A stretch of DNA of 14,976 bases from Flavobacteriaceae bacterium (GCA_947482805.1 CANKLK010000040.1:1-14976); one strand, 5' to 3'; positions 1 to 7,327 are shown, counted from the stretch's first letter. Program-made: numbers and translations. The notes: generated from the sequence alone by a model not told the origin.

Positions 1-1109
1 GTTGCTTGTAAATAGGTGCAGATTTCAGAGATTTGCTGCAAAGGAGATTTAATTATTGCTCCTACAGTTTCATCAATAGCACTGGAATCATCCAAATCAT
101 AAAAATGTTGACTCTCTAATAACCTTCTCAAAACCGGAAGTATCTCGTAGCCGTTAGCATATAAATCTTGGGCAAGAGGTGTAATAATATCGGTTTCTAC
201 TTCGGAAGTGATGGTTCCTTTAACGAAGTAAATGTACATTTTTCGGCAAATATTTTTAGCGGTTGCTAGTTTGCTGAAAATCATCTCTACAAAGGTATCA
301 AGTTCTATATCCATAGCTACCGAGTTGGTAGCAGGCGGTATTGAAGTATTCGAAAAAGCAGCTGAAAAAACCTTTGTTTGGGTATTGTGTTGACCGAATA
401 AATTTCCTCCTTTTGGAATTCCGGTGGTTGAATCGATAATGGAACGATCGCCTACACGTCGGAAGCCAGTCAAAACTTTTGCTCCTTCAACGATGTCATT
501 TTCGGTATAATTGGTATAATTTCCAGGCGCTATTTGTTCGCCTTTTCCAATCGTAAATAACTCAAAAAATTCACGAGCATAATTTTCGTTGGGTGCACTC
601 GCAGCATTTTCATTATTGTTCAAATACAACAACATCGAATTGTTGAGTGTCATTTTCTTAGCCAGCGTTTTGTAATTCCCATACGAAAAGAACAACAGCA
701 ATCGAATGTAATCGTAAAAGTCGGTTGAAGTACCAGTAGAATTTCCTTTTTCAACTGTAAAACGGGTAGAAAGAAAATGAGATAGTTTGTATTTTAAAGT
801 TGCATCGTTTATAGCATTATACCACCACCAACCTGAAACAATTATATTTTTTCTTTGTTGTCCATTAAACGTTGACGATAAAGCAGTAGACTCTGTCCAA
901 TAGCCATCGGCCCCACCATTTGTTACAGGATCATATGGCAAAGCAAGAGTTAACGGGTTGTTTGTAGTCAATAAATCTAAGGCTTGTTGTGGTGTTAATG
1001 CAGAAAATTGACTGATTAAAGTTTTGGTATATTTAAAAGTAGCTCGTCTCAATAAATGTTTTGCATTTTTGTTTCCAAGAATAGCTGTGTTTTGATTTAG
1101 TGATGCCAT
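1..1109 (-). CDS. DUF1800 family protein, C-terminal part cut by the window edge
   Basis: Reading the minus strand from the ATG at 1109-1107 gives an open frame of 369 codons that reaches the left edge with no stop, so only the N-terminal part is present. The start reads MASLNQNTAILG. The family is recognised from the LLRRATF block near residue 20 and from a motif like NENYAREFFELFTIGKGE in the middle, matching the NExxAREL(L)ELxTxG signature of DUF1800. FxxxxWWWYNA and RKMYIYFVKG segments follow the same family pattern. No signal peptide is visible, although many relatives are exported. The function of DUF1800 is not established. In many genomes it is followed by a DUF1501 gene, which would lie left of position 1 here (inference). 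An alternative start further upstream is unlikely because the -7 box and AT-rich leader lie directly before this ATG. Confidence 0.88.
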   Translation of the reverse strand, partial: MASLNQNTAILGNKNAKHLLRRATFKYTKTLISQFSALTPQQALDLLTTNNPLTLALPYDPVTNGGADGYWTESTALSSTFNGQQRKNIIVSGWWWYNAINDATLKYKLSHFLSTRFTVEKGNSTGTSTDFYDYIRLLLFFSYGNYKTLAKKMTLNNSMLLYLNNNENAASAPNENYAREFFELFTIGKGEQIAPGNYTNYTENDIVEGAKVLTGFRRVGDRSIIDSTTGIPKGGNLFGQHNTQTKVFSAAFSNTSIPPATNSVAMDIELDTFVEMIFSKLATAKNICRKMYIYFVKGTITSEVETDIITPLAQDLYANGYEILPVLRRLLESQHFYDLDDSSAIDETVGAIIKSPLQQISEICTYLQA

Positions 1110-1110
1110 G

Positions 1111-1130
1111 TATAAATAGTTTTATTTATA
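1111..1130 (-). repeat. Perfect 8-bp inverted repeat in the DUF1800 leader
   Basis: TATAAATA and TATTTATA are perfectly complementary around a 4-nt loop. The hairpin ends one nucleotide before the DUF1800 start codon on the minus strand, so it would sit in the mRNA leader exactly where a ribosome loads. The stem is all A-U, hence weak. A role in translation is only a possibility. Confidence 0.4.
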
Positions 1131-1154
1131 AGCTTATATCTTTTAAAACTTAAA

Positions 1155-1162
1155 CAAATATA
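1155..1162 (-). promoter_or_regulatory. -7 promoter box for the DUF1800 gene
   Basis: On the minus strand this reads TATATTTG, a full match to the Bacteroidota -7 consensus TAnnTTTG, 45 nt before the start codon. No clear TTTG -33 element is seen at 17-23 nt upstream; the region there is T-rich. Transcription would start about 35-40 nt before the ATG and include the small hairpin at 1111-1130. Confidence 0.5.
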
Positions 1163-1216
1163 ATTGTAATTTTATAAAAAAGTAAAAATACTTAGTACAA
1201 AATAGTTATTACTTCG

Positions 1217-1224
1217 TAATTTTG
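1217..1224 (+). promoter_or_regulatory. -7 promoter box for hpt
   Basis: TAATTTTG is a full match to TAnnTTTG and ends 27 nt before the ATG at 1252. An in-frame TTG at 1222 falls inside this box, so it cannot be the translation start if the box is used. The upstream TTTG element is missing at the usual spacing. Confidence 0.5.
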
Positions 1225-1251
1225 CTACTTTATTTTTATAAGCATCCACAC

Positions 1252-1782
1252 ATGATACACCTTCACGATAAAACATTCGAGCCATTCATTTCTTCAGATG
1301 AAATTGATTTTGCAATCAAGAATATGGCTAAACAAATGGATGATGATTTTTTTGATGAAGTGCCTGTATTTATTGGTGTTTTGAACGGATCATTTATGGT
1401 TTTGTCTGATTTGATGAAACAGTATCGAGGAATGTGCGAAGTAAGTTTTGTGAAAATGGCTTCGTATGAAGGTACGATATCTACAAACGATGTAAAACAA
1501 TTGATTGGTTTAAATCAAGATTTGGAAGGAAGAACTGTCGTAGTAGTAGAAGATATTGTAGATACCGGTAATACTGTAGAAGAATTAAAAGCGATTTTCA
1601 AACAAAAAAATGTTAAACATTTAAAGATTGCTACACTGTTTTTCAAACCGGAAGCCTATAAAAAAGACATTAAAATTGATTATGTTGGCATCAGAATTCC
1701 GAATAAATTCATCGTTGGTTACGGTTTAGATTATGATGGATTAGGAAGAAATTTGGCTGACGTATATCAATTAGCACAATAA
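1252..1782 (+). CDS. hpt: Hypoxanthine phosphoribosyltransferase
   Basis: Purine-salvage enzyme that transfers phosphoribose from PRPP to hypoxanthine (and usually guanine), giving IMP or GMP in the cytoplasm. From the ATG at 1252 the protein is 176 aa, the usual length for bacterial HPRT. The PRPP-binding loop is at about residues 96-108 (VVVVEDIVDTGNT), with the acidic pair E100-D101 and D104 as in type I phosphoribosyltransferases. An N-terminal GVLNGSFMV segment fits the conserved L-x-G loop, and the late IPNKFIVGYGLDYD segment fits the hypoxanthine-site region. The frame is open back to a TTG at 1222, but that would add ten residues (LLYFYKHPH) unlike the family and overlap the -7 box, so ATG 1252 is preferred. 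It heads a same-strand block with adk and obgE, an arrangement I recall from other flavobacteria. Confidence 0.95.
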   Translation: MIHLHDKTFEPFISSDEIDFAIKNMAKQMDDDFFDEVPVFIGVLNGSFMVLSDLMKQYRGMCEVSFVKMASYEGTISTNDVKQLIGLNQDLEGRTVVVVEDIVDTGNTVEELKAIFKQKNVKHLKIATLFFKPEAYKKDIKIDYVGIRIPNKFIVGYGLDYDGLGRNLADVYQLAQ

Positions 1783-1784
1783 AA

Positions 1785-1877
1785 GAGTTGTAAGTTCTTA
1801 GGTTCTGGGTTGTAAGTTAAAATTAATATAAATCCTTCCGAATAGAACATATAACATATAACAAACAACATATAACT
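1785..1877 (+). repeat. Inverted word-repeat element between hpt and adk
   Basis: The gap is built from short repeated words. GTTGTAAGTT occurs at 1787-1796 and 1809-1818. AACATATAAC occurs three times at 1846-1855, 1853-1862 and 1867-1876. The reverse complement of the second word, GTTATATGTT, matches the first at 8 of 10 positions, so the two halves form an imperfect long inverted repeat. It ends ten nucleotides before the adk start codon. No terminator-like U tract or promoter box is obvious inside. Function unknown; compare the elements at 2464, 3819, 11651 and 13384. Confidence 0.6.
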
Positions 1878-1887
1878 TTTTACTAAA

Positions 1888-2460
1888 ATGATTAACATCG
1901 TTCTTTTCGGAAAACCAGGTGCAGGAAAAGGCACACAAGCTGAATTTTTAAAAGAAAAATACAATCTGACACATCTTTCAACTGGAGATATTTTCAGATA
2001 CAATATTAAAAACGACACCGATTTAGGGAAACTTGCCAAGACTTTTATGGACAAAGGCGATTTGGTACCGGATGAGGTTACAATACAAATGTTGCAAAGC
2101 GAAGTCGATAAAAATCCACAATCTGCCGGGTTTTTATTTGATGGTTTCCCAAGAACTTTAGCACAAGCTGAAGCTTTGGATGCTTTTTTGGAATCAAAAA
2201 ATCAAAACATTACAGCAACAGTTGCATTAGAAGCCGATGACAATATTTTAGTACAACGTTTGTTAGAAAGAGGAAAAACTTCAGGAAGACCAGACGATCA
2301 AGATGAAGAAAAAATCAGAAATCGTTATGATGAATACAATCAAAAAACGGCACCGTTGATGGATTATTACAAAGCACAAGGCAAATTCCATTCAGTTGAC
2401 GGAATTGGTTCAATCGAAGAAGTAACAGAAAGACTGACTAAGGTTTTCGACAAACTATAA
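1888..2460 (+). CDS. adk: Adenylate kinase, short-LID form
   Basis: Cytoplasmic enzyme that interconverts ATP + AMP and 2 ADP, setting the adenylate energy charge. The P-loop GKPGAGKGTQ spans residues 8-17. The AMP-binding region includes STGDIFR and the DGFPR motif at 85-89. The LID has RGKTSGRPDD (GRPDD at 133-137). At 190 aa it is the short type: the LID lacks the inserted loop and zinc-binding cysteines found in about 215-aa forms. The ATG at 1888 immediately precedes the conserved INIVLFGKPG strand, leaving no room for another start. It lies 105 nt downstream of hpt, and the gap is filled by a word-repeat element. Probably co-transcribed with hpt, since no separate promoter box is visible. 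Confidence 0.97.
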   Translation: MINIVLFGKPGAGKGTQAEFLKEKYNLTHLSTGDIFRYNIKNDTDLGKLAKTFMDKGDLVPDEVTIQMLQSEVDKNPQSAGFLFDGFPRTLAQAEALDAFLESKNQNITATVALEADDNILVQRLLERGKTSGRPDDQDEEKIRNRYDEYNQKTAPLMDYYKAQGKFHSVDGIGSIEEVTERLTKVFDKL

Positions 2461-2463
2461 AAA

Positions 2464-2528
2464 GTTTATAGTTTTTGGTTTGTAGTTTATAGTTGAATAA
2501 CCATAAACCATAAACAATAAACCCCAAA
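2464..2528 (+). repeat. Inverted word-repeat element between adk and the CBS-domain gene
   Basis: GTTTATAGTT occurs at 2464-2473 and 2485-2494. It is followed after a GAAT loop by AACCATAAAC (2499-2508), giving a 10-position stem with one mismatch (A opposite C) on the plus strand. The mismatch becomes a G-U pair if the minus strand is transcribed. The right arm continues as a 7-nt tandem: CCATAAA, CCATAAA, CAATAAA, CCCCAAA. The left arm carries related words with TTTGG and TTTGTAG. This almost fills the 76-nt gap. Function unknown; it could act as an mRNA hairpin. Confidence 0.65.
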
Positions 2529-2536
2529 CCCAAGAA

Positions 2537-3811
2537 ATGGAAATACTCATTATACTTTTTTTAATCTTGCTTAACGGCGTTTTCTCTATGTCAGAAATTG
2601 CGTTGATTTCGGCACGTAAAAACCGTTTGGAAACTGCAGCTAAAAAAGGAAATACCAATGCTAAAGTAGCTCTGGACTTAGCCAATTCACCAAATAAATT
2701 TCTTTCAACAGTTCAAATCGGAATAACCTTAATCGGAATTTTAACCGGTATCTATTCCGGCGATAAAATAACGAACGATGTGCAAGGTTTTGTGGCGTCT
2801 TTTACGCTTTTGAAACCATATTCAGAAAGTATTGGCGTTGGAATAGTGGTGATAATCTTAACTTTTTTCTCTTTAGTTTTAGGCGAATTACTTCCCAAAA
2901 GAATTGGACTAAATTATCCTGAAGCTATTGCCAAAGGTGTTGCCGTTCCGATGAAAATGGTTTCTATTATAACAATGCCATTCATTTGGCTGTTAACCAT
3001 TTCAACCGATGGAATCTTGAAAGTCCTTAAAATAAAACCATCGGCCGACGGAAAAGTAACGGAGGAAGAAATCAAGGCCATCATAAAGGAAAGTGCTGAA
3101 AGTGGCGAAGTGCAGGAAATTGAACAAGATATTGTGGAACGCGTTTTTCATATTGGCGACAGAAAAATCAATTCGTTGATGACACACAGAAAATCCATTG
3201 TTTATTTATCTCTTGAAGATACGATCGGGGAAATAAAAGCTAAAGTCTTAGACGAATTACACTCCGTTTATCCTATTTGTAATGAAAATTTAGACGATGT
3301 AGAAGGAATAGTATTGTTGAAAGATTTGTTTGCGGGATTTGAAAAAGGGCCTTTTGATTTAAAATCGATAACTAAAGATCCTGTTTATTTAATAGAACAT
3401 ACTTCCGCTTATAAAGCATTAGAAAATTTCAAAAAATCAAAAGTGCATTATGCTTTAGTGACTGATGAATATGGAATTTTTCAAGGCATAATTACATTGA
3501 ATGATATTTTAGAAGCACTAGTTGGAGACGCATCCGATTTTGATGAAGATGAATACCAATTGATATCACGAGAAGACGGAACTTGGTTGGTTGACGGATT
3601 ATATTCGTTACACGATTTTTTAACTTATTTTGATATGGATGAGTTGACCAACGATTATGAAGTGACAACTGTTAGCGGTTTAATTATGACCGAAATGGGT
3701 AAAATTCCAATAACAGGTGAAAAATTAATTTGGAACAAATTAGAATTGGAAATTATCGATATGGATGGGGTAAAGATTGATAAAGTAATTGTGAAAGCGA
3801 TTAAGGAATAA
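2537..3811 (+). CDS. CNNM/DUF21 and CBS-pair membrane protein (CorC/HlyC family)
   Basis: Inner-membrane protein of the 'hemolysin family', related to CNNM Mg2+/cation transporters; the bacterial substrate is usually assigned as Mg2+ or Co2+ export, and this copy is not proven. The order of domains is a DUF21 membrane domain (about residues 1-190) with the signature MSEIALISARKNRL at its start and hydrophobic segments near 1-20, 60-75, 100-120 and 145-165; a linker rich in Glu; a CBS pair (about 215-330, starting MTHRKSIVYL and including ALVTDEYGIFQGIITLNDIL); and a CorC_HlyC transporter-associated domain (about 340-420). The length of 424 aa is normal. The start is chosen because the first hydrophobic segment begins at once. 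The gene sits between adk and obgE with a word-repeat element on both sides. The hemolysin name is historical and does not imply toxicity. Confidence 0.93.
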   Translation: MEILIILFLILLNGVFSMSEIALISARKNRLETAAKKGNTNAKVALDLANSPNKFLSTVQIGITLIGILTGIYSGDKITNDVQGFVASFTLLKPYSESIGVGIVVIILTFFSLVLGELLPKRIGLNYPEAIAKGVAVPMKMVSIITMPFIWLLTISTDGILKVLKIKPSADGKVTEEEIKAIIKESAESGEVQEIEQDIVERVFHIGDRKINSLMTHRKSIVYLSLEDTIGEIKAKVLDELHSVYPICNENLDDVEGIVLLKDLFAGFEKGPFDLKSITKDPVYLIEHTSAYKALENFKKSKVHYALVTDEYGIFQGIITLNDILEALVGDASDFDEDEYQLISREDGTWLVDGLYSLHDFLTYFDMDELTNDYEVTTVSGLIMTEMGKIPITGEKLIWNKLELEIIDMDGVKIDKVIVKAIKE

Positions 3812-3818
3812 ATAAGTT

Positions 3819-3915
3819 GACAGTCGCAGTCGCAGTTTGCATAAAGTTGTAAATAGCGAAACTGAGACTGACCCGAGCGCAGCGAGCTGACGCAGTAAAA
3901 CTGAGACTGAATACT
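3819..3915 (+). repeat. Inverted word-repeat element (CAGTCGCAGT type) before obgE
   Basis: The left arm contains CAGTCGCAGTCGCAGTTT (3821-3838), which occurs identically at 11653-11670. The right half holds the 13-mer AAACTGAGACTGA twice, at 3859-3871 and 3898-3910, exactly 39 nt apart. The CTGAGACTGA words are degenerate reverse complements of the CAGTCGCAGT words. Between the two 13-mers lies a GC-rich core (CCGAGCGCAGCGAGC, about 3873-3887) unlike the surrounding AT-rich DNA. The element fills nearly the whole 111-nt gap and ends seven nt before the obgE ATG. No recognisable promoter or terminator is visible within it. Confidence 0.75.
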
Positions 3916-3922
3916 AGGAATT

Positions 3923-4957
3923 ATGACAGAGGGAAATTTTGTAGATTACGTTAAAATATATGTTTCTTCCGGAAAAGGAGGAAAGGGTTCATCCCATCTA
4001 CACAGAGAAAAATTTATTGAAAAAGGTGGCCCGGATGGAGGAGATGGTGGTCGTGGTGGTCACGTTATTTTAAAAGGGAACAAAAGTCTTTGGACGTTGT
4101 TTCACCTCAAGTTTGCCCGTCATGTCAAAGCGGGTCATGGTGGCGATGGCGGAAGTTCGAGAAGTACCGGTCACGATGGCGAAGACATTACGATTGAAGT
4201 ACCGCTGGGAACTGTAGTTCGCGACAAAGAAACCGACGAAATCTTGTTTGAAATTACCGAAAATGGTGAAGAACGAATATTGGCCAAAGGTGGAAAAGGT
4301 GGATTAGGAAACTGGAATTTCAGAAGTTCTACCAATCAAACACCGCGTTACGCACAACCCGGAATGCCTCCGGAAGAGTTGGATGTAGTTTTGGAGTTGA
4401 AAGTTTTGGCAGATGTTGGTTTAGTAGGTTTTCCAAATGCAGGGAAATCGACTTTGCTTTCTGTATTGACTTCGGCCAAGCCAAAAATTGCCGATTATCC
4501 GTTTACAACTTTGAAACCCAATTTGGGGATTGTTGCCTATCGCGAATTCAAGTCTTTTATCATGGCCGACATTCCTGGGATTATTGAGGGAGCGGCTGAG
4601 GGAAAAGGATTAGGACATTATTTCTTACGACATATTGAAAGAAACTCAACGCTTTTATTTTTGGTTCCTGCCGATACCGATGATATCAAAAAAGAATATG
4701 AAATTCTGTTAGACGAATTACGTCGCTATAATCCGGAAATGTTAGACAAAGATAAATTGCTTGTCATTTCTAAATGTGATATGCTTGATGAGGAGTTAAA
4801 AGCCGAACTAAAAGCTCAGCTAAAAAAGGAAATCAAGGGAATTCCTTTTATGTTTATTTCATCAGTGGCACAGCAAGGATTGACTGAACTAAAAGACAAA
4901 CTTTGGGAAATGCTTAATGTCGATTCCGAAATGCCAGAGAATAGTCATGGAATATAA
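3923..4957 (+). CDS. obgE: Obg family GTPase (ribosome assembly), no OCT domain
   Basis: Essential GTPase that associates with the 50S subunit during late assembly and responds to nucleotide state. The glycine-rich Obg fold covers roughly residues 7-160 ([34 protein letters not shown]). The G domain follows: G1 GFPNAGKST at about 169-177, G2 [10 protein letters not shown]3 DIPG starting at D216, G4 SKCD at 283-286 (variant of NKxD) and G5 SSVAQQG. At 344 aa the protein stops soon after the G domain, so the C-terminal OCT domain of Bacillus-type Obg is absent, as in many relatives. ATG 3923 is used because it gives the family N-terminus [16 protein letters not shown]. It is the last gene of the hpt-adk block and is followed by a terminator. 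Confidence 0.96.
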   Translation: MTEGNFVDYVKIYVSSGKGGKGSSHLHREKFIEKGGPDGGDGGRGGHVILKGNKSLWTLFHLKFARHVKAGHGGDGGSSRSTGHDGEDITIEVPLGTVVRDKETDEILFEITENGEERILAKGGKGGLGNWNFRSSTNQTPRYAQPGMPPEELDVVLELKVLADVGLVGFPNAGKSTLLSVLTSAKPKIADYPFTTLKPNLGIVAYREFKSFIMADIPGIIEGAAEGKGLGHYFLRHIERNSTLLFLVPADTDDIKKEYEILLDELRRYNPEMLDKDKLLVISKCDMLDEELKAELKAQLKKEIKGIPFMFISSVAQQGLTELKDKLWEMLNVDSEMPENSHGI

Positions 4958-4975
4958 AATCAGAATGACATTATA

Positions 4976-5004
4976 AAAAGTTATTCTAAAAGGGTAGCTT
5001 TTTT
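4976..5004 (+). terminator. Rho-independent terminator after obgE
   Basis: AAAAGTTATTC (4976-4986) can pair over all 11 positions with GGGTAGCTTTT (4992-5002) if three G-U pairs are allowed. The loop is TAAAA and the hairpin runs into a T tract. It lies 19 nt after the obgE stop and would end the hpt-adk-CBS-obgE transcript. The rest of the 219-nt gap to the S46 gene is AT-rich, with only a promoter candidate. Confidence 0.7.
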
Positions 5005-5056
5005 ATTTCTAAAAAGAAAGTTAAAATTTATGAAATTGATGTAGTTTTTATAATTG

Positions 5057-5091
5057 TTTGTTAGTCAATTATGTCAAAAAAACTATATTCG
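5057..5091 (+). promoter_or_regulatory. Promoter candidate for the S46 peptidase gene
   Basis: TTTG (5057-5060), a 23-nt spacer, then TATATTCG (5084-5091), a 7 of 8 match to TAnnTTTG. The spacing is at the long end of the range known for Flavobacterium. It would give a leader of about 75-80 nt. TAATTTTTTG just downstream (near 5101) is a weaker alternative. Confidence 0.4.
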
Positions 5092-5176
5092 CAGCGCTAT
5101 TAATTTTTTGTTTTTGTAACAAATGCAAATTAAAAAAGATTATAAGCATTTAACCTAATAACCTATAATAATTAAT

Positions 5177-7327
5177 ATGAAAAAAATTGTTTTATCTCTG
5201 ATTGTCGGGATATTATTGATGCCAATGAGCATAAAAGCCGACGAAGGAATGTGGTTCCTCATGTTTATCGAAAGATTAAACCACCGCGATATGCAAAAAA
5301 TGGGATTACAACTAACATCTGAAGAAATTTACAGTATCAACAATCACAGTTTGAAAGATGCTATTGTTCAATTCAATGGTGGGTGTACCGCCGAAATCAT
5401 TTCTAAAGATGGTTTGGTTTTAACTAACCATCACTGCGGCTATGATGCGATTGCAGAACTTTCTACAGCTCAGAAAAACTTATTGAAAGATGGTTTTTGG
5501 GCAGAAAACAAAAAAGCAGAAATTAAACCTTCTAGCTTATTTGTTCGTTTCTTCGTTCGTATGGACGATGTTTCAAAGAGAATATTATCAAAAGTAAATC
5601 CTTCTATGTCGGAAGCCGATAGAGAAAAAGCAATTAATGCTGAAATCGCTGCTATCGAGAAAGAAAACAATGAAGGCGGAAAGTATACGGTTTCAGTAAG
5701 ATCTTTTTTCCAAGCAAATGAATATTATTATTTTGTATATCAAGATTACAAAGACGTTCGTTTAGTGGGCACTCCACCGGAGAGTATTGGAAAATTCGGT
5801 GGTGATACAGACAACTGGGAATGGCCTCGTCATACAGGTGATTTCTCAATGTTTAGAGTATATGCTGATGCAGCTGGAAATCCAGCAGAATATTCAGAAA
5901 ATAATGTTCCGTTACAACCAAAACACTATTTGCCAGTTAATGTAGGCGGGGTAAAAGAAAATGATTTTGCGATGATTTTGGGTTATCCAGGTAGAACTAA
6001 TCGATGGATGCCAGCCGCCGGTATAGAGCAAAATGTAAAATTTGCATACCCAGCTTGGGTAGAAGGTGCCAAAACTGGAATGGATGGCATGAAAAAATAT
6101 ATGGATCAAAGCGATGCTTTGAACTTAGTATATGCTTCTAAATATGCTTCAACCGCTAATTATTGGAAAAACCGTCAAGGTATGATTGACGCCTTATCTA
6201 AATTTGGTACATCAAAAACCAAAGCAGCTCAAGAAGCTAAATTTAATGCTTGGGCAAACAAACCGGCCAACAAAGCGAAGTACGGTAATGTTGTGACAAC
6301 TATCAATAAATATTACGGAATGACTAATGAAAAGTCAAGACATGATAATTATTTGCAACAATTATTCAGAACCACTTCATTTGGAACTGTAGGCAGAACA
6401 TTAGGTCGTCAGTTAGAAAATTATGCAAAAGCAGATGCTACAAAGCGATTACAAATGGCTCAAGGAATTGAAGAAATGGCCGCAGAGTTTTTTAAAGAAG
6501 TTCATATTCCGGCAGAAAAAGATATTTTAACGGCACAACTAAAATTATATGCTACAAAATCAACTGGATATGATATTGCGCCAGCTGTGAAAAAAATTGC
6601 TGATGAAAACGATAATGATTTCACAAAATATGTTAATGCAGCTTTTGATTTAAGTGTTTTTACTTCTATGGATAGAATCAAAGCATTCTTAGCAATTCCA
6701 AGTCAAGGTATTTTGGATAACGATCCATTATATTCACTTTCCAATAATATGTTGACTCATTTCAATTCTAAATCAGATGAAATTGCAAAAGCACAAAATG
6801 ATTATAGTGCTTCATACCGATTACTAGTAGAAGGTCTTAGAGAATCTAAAATAGGAACTATTAAATACCCAGATGCCAATTCAACATTGCGTTTAACTTA
6901 TGGAAAAGTTCGTTCATTACCGGCTGACAAGCGTAATGACGCAAAAATCAATAACTATACAACACTTGATGGTCAAATTAAAAAGTATAAAAAGGGAGAC
7001 CAAGAATTTGATTTGCCAATAAAAGTTTTGGAAATGAATAAGAATAAAGACTACGGAAGATTTGCCGATAAAGATGGTTCACTTCATGTAAATTTCTTAA
7101 CAGATAATGACATTACAGGAGGAAACTCAGGCTCGCCAGTTCTTAATGGAAAAGGAGAATTGATTGGTTTGGCATTTGATGGTAATATTGAAGCTATGGC
7201 AGGGGATGTTATTTTTGATGCTAAATTACAGAGGACAATTAATGTTGATATTAGATATGTACTTTGGATAATCGAGAAATTTTCGGGAGCAAAACATATT
7301 GTAGATGAAATGACATTGGTGAAGTAA
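5177..7327 (+). CDS. Exported S46 family dipeptidyl-peptidase, DPP7-like
   Basis: Serine peptidase of family S46 (DPP7/DPP11), which releases dipeptides from the N-terminus of oligopeptides in the periplasm of peptide-using Bacteroidota. A signal peptide is clear: MKK, a hydrophobic core, then SIKA before DEGMW. The catalytic elements are the TNHHC motif with His85/His86, the DNWEWPRHTGDF block with Asp222, and GGNSGSP with Ser651; Asp-to-Ser spacing of 429 is close to that of characterised S46 enzymes. The residue 18 positions after the serine, which separates acidic-specific DPP11 (Arg) from DPP7 (Gly), is Gly669 in FDGN. This suggests preference for bulky or hydrophobic P1 residues (inference). 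Length of 716 aa is typical. It stands alone between two terminators with its own promoter candidate. Confidence 0.95.
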   Translation: MKKIVLSLIVGILLMPMSIKADEGMWFLMFIERLNHRDMQKMGLQLTSEEIYSINNHSLKDAIVQFNGGCTAEIISKDGLVLTNHHCGYDAIAELSTAQKNLLKDGFWAENKKAEIKPSSLFVRFFVRMDDVSKRILSKVNPSMSEADREKAINAEIAAIEKENNEGGKYTVSVRSFFQANEYYYFVYQDYKDVRLVGTPPESIGKFGGDTDNWEWPRHTGDFSMFRVYADAAGNPAEYSENNVPLQPKHYLPVNVGGVKENDFAMILGYPGRTNRWMPAAGIEQNVKFAYPAWVEGAKTGMDGMKKYMDQSDALNLVYASKYASTANYWKNRQGMIDALSKFGTSKTKAAQEAKFNAWANKPANKAKYGNVVTTINKYYGMTNEKSRHDNYLQQLFRTTSFGTVGRTLGRQLENYAKADATKRLQMAQGIEEMAAEFFKEVHIPAEKDILTAQLKLYATKSTGYDIAPAVKKIADENDNDFTKYVNAAFDLSVFTSMDRIKAFLAIPSQGILDNDPLYSLSNNMLTHFNSKSDEIAKAQNDYSASYRLLVEGLRESKIGTIKYPDANSTLRLTYGKVRSLPADKRNDAKINNYTTLDGQIKKYKKGDQEFDLPIKVLEMNKNKDYGRFADKDGSLHVNFLTDNDITGGNSGSPVLNGKGELIGLAFDGNIEAMAGDVIFDAKLQRTINVDIRYVLWIIEKFSGAKHIVDEMTLVK

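Noticed and set aside
1767..2054. Minus-strand reading frame of 95 codons over the hpt-adk gap
   Set aside because: It is antisense to the adk P-loop region and spans the repeat words; the composition looks like a shadow of adk.
3873..3888. Vector contamination: the minus strand reads CTCGCTGCGCTCGG, as in pUC-type origins
   Set aside because: The match is only about 14 nt and the flanks are ordinary repeat words of this genome.
5005..5176. Possible small gene or riboswitch before the S46 peptidase
   Set aside because: The stretch is AT-rich with no coding frame of useful length and no stable fold that I could see; only a promoter candidate is supported.
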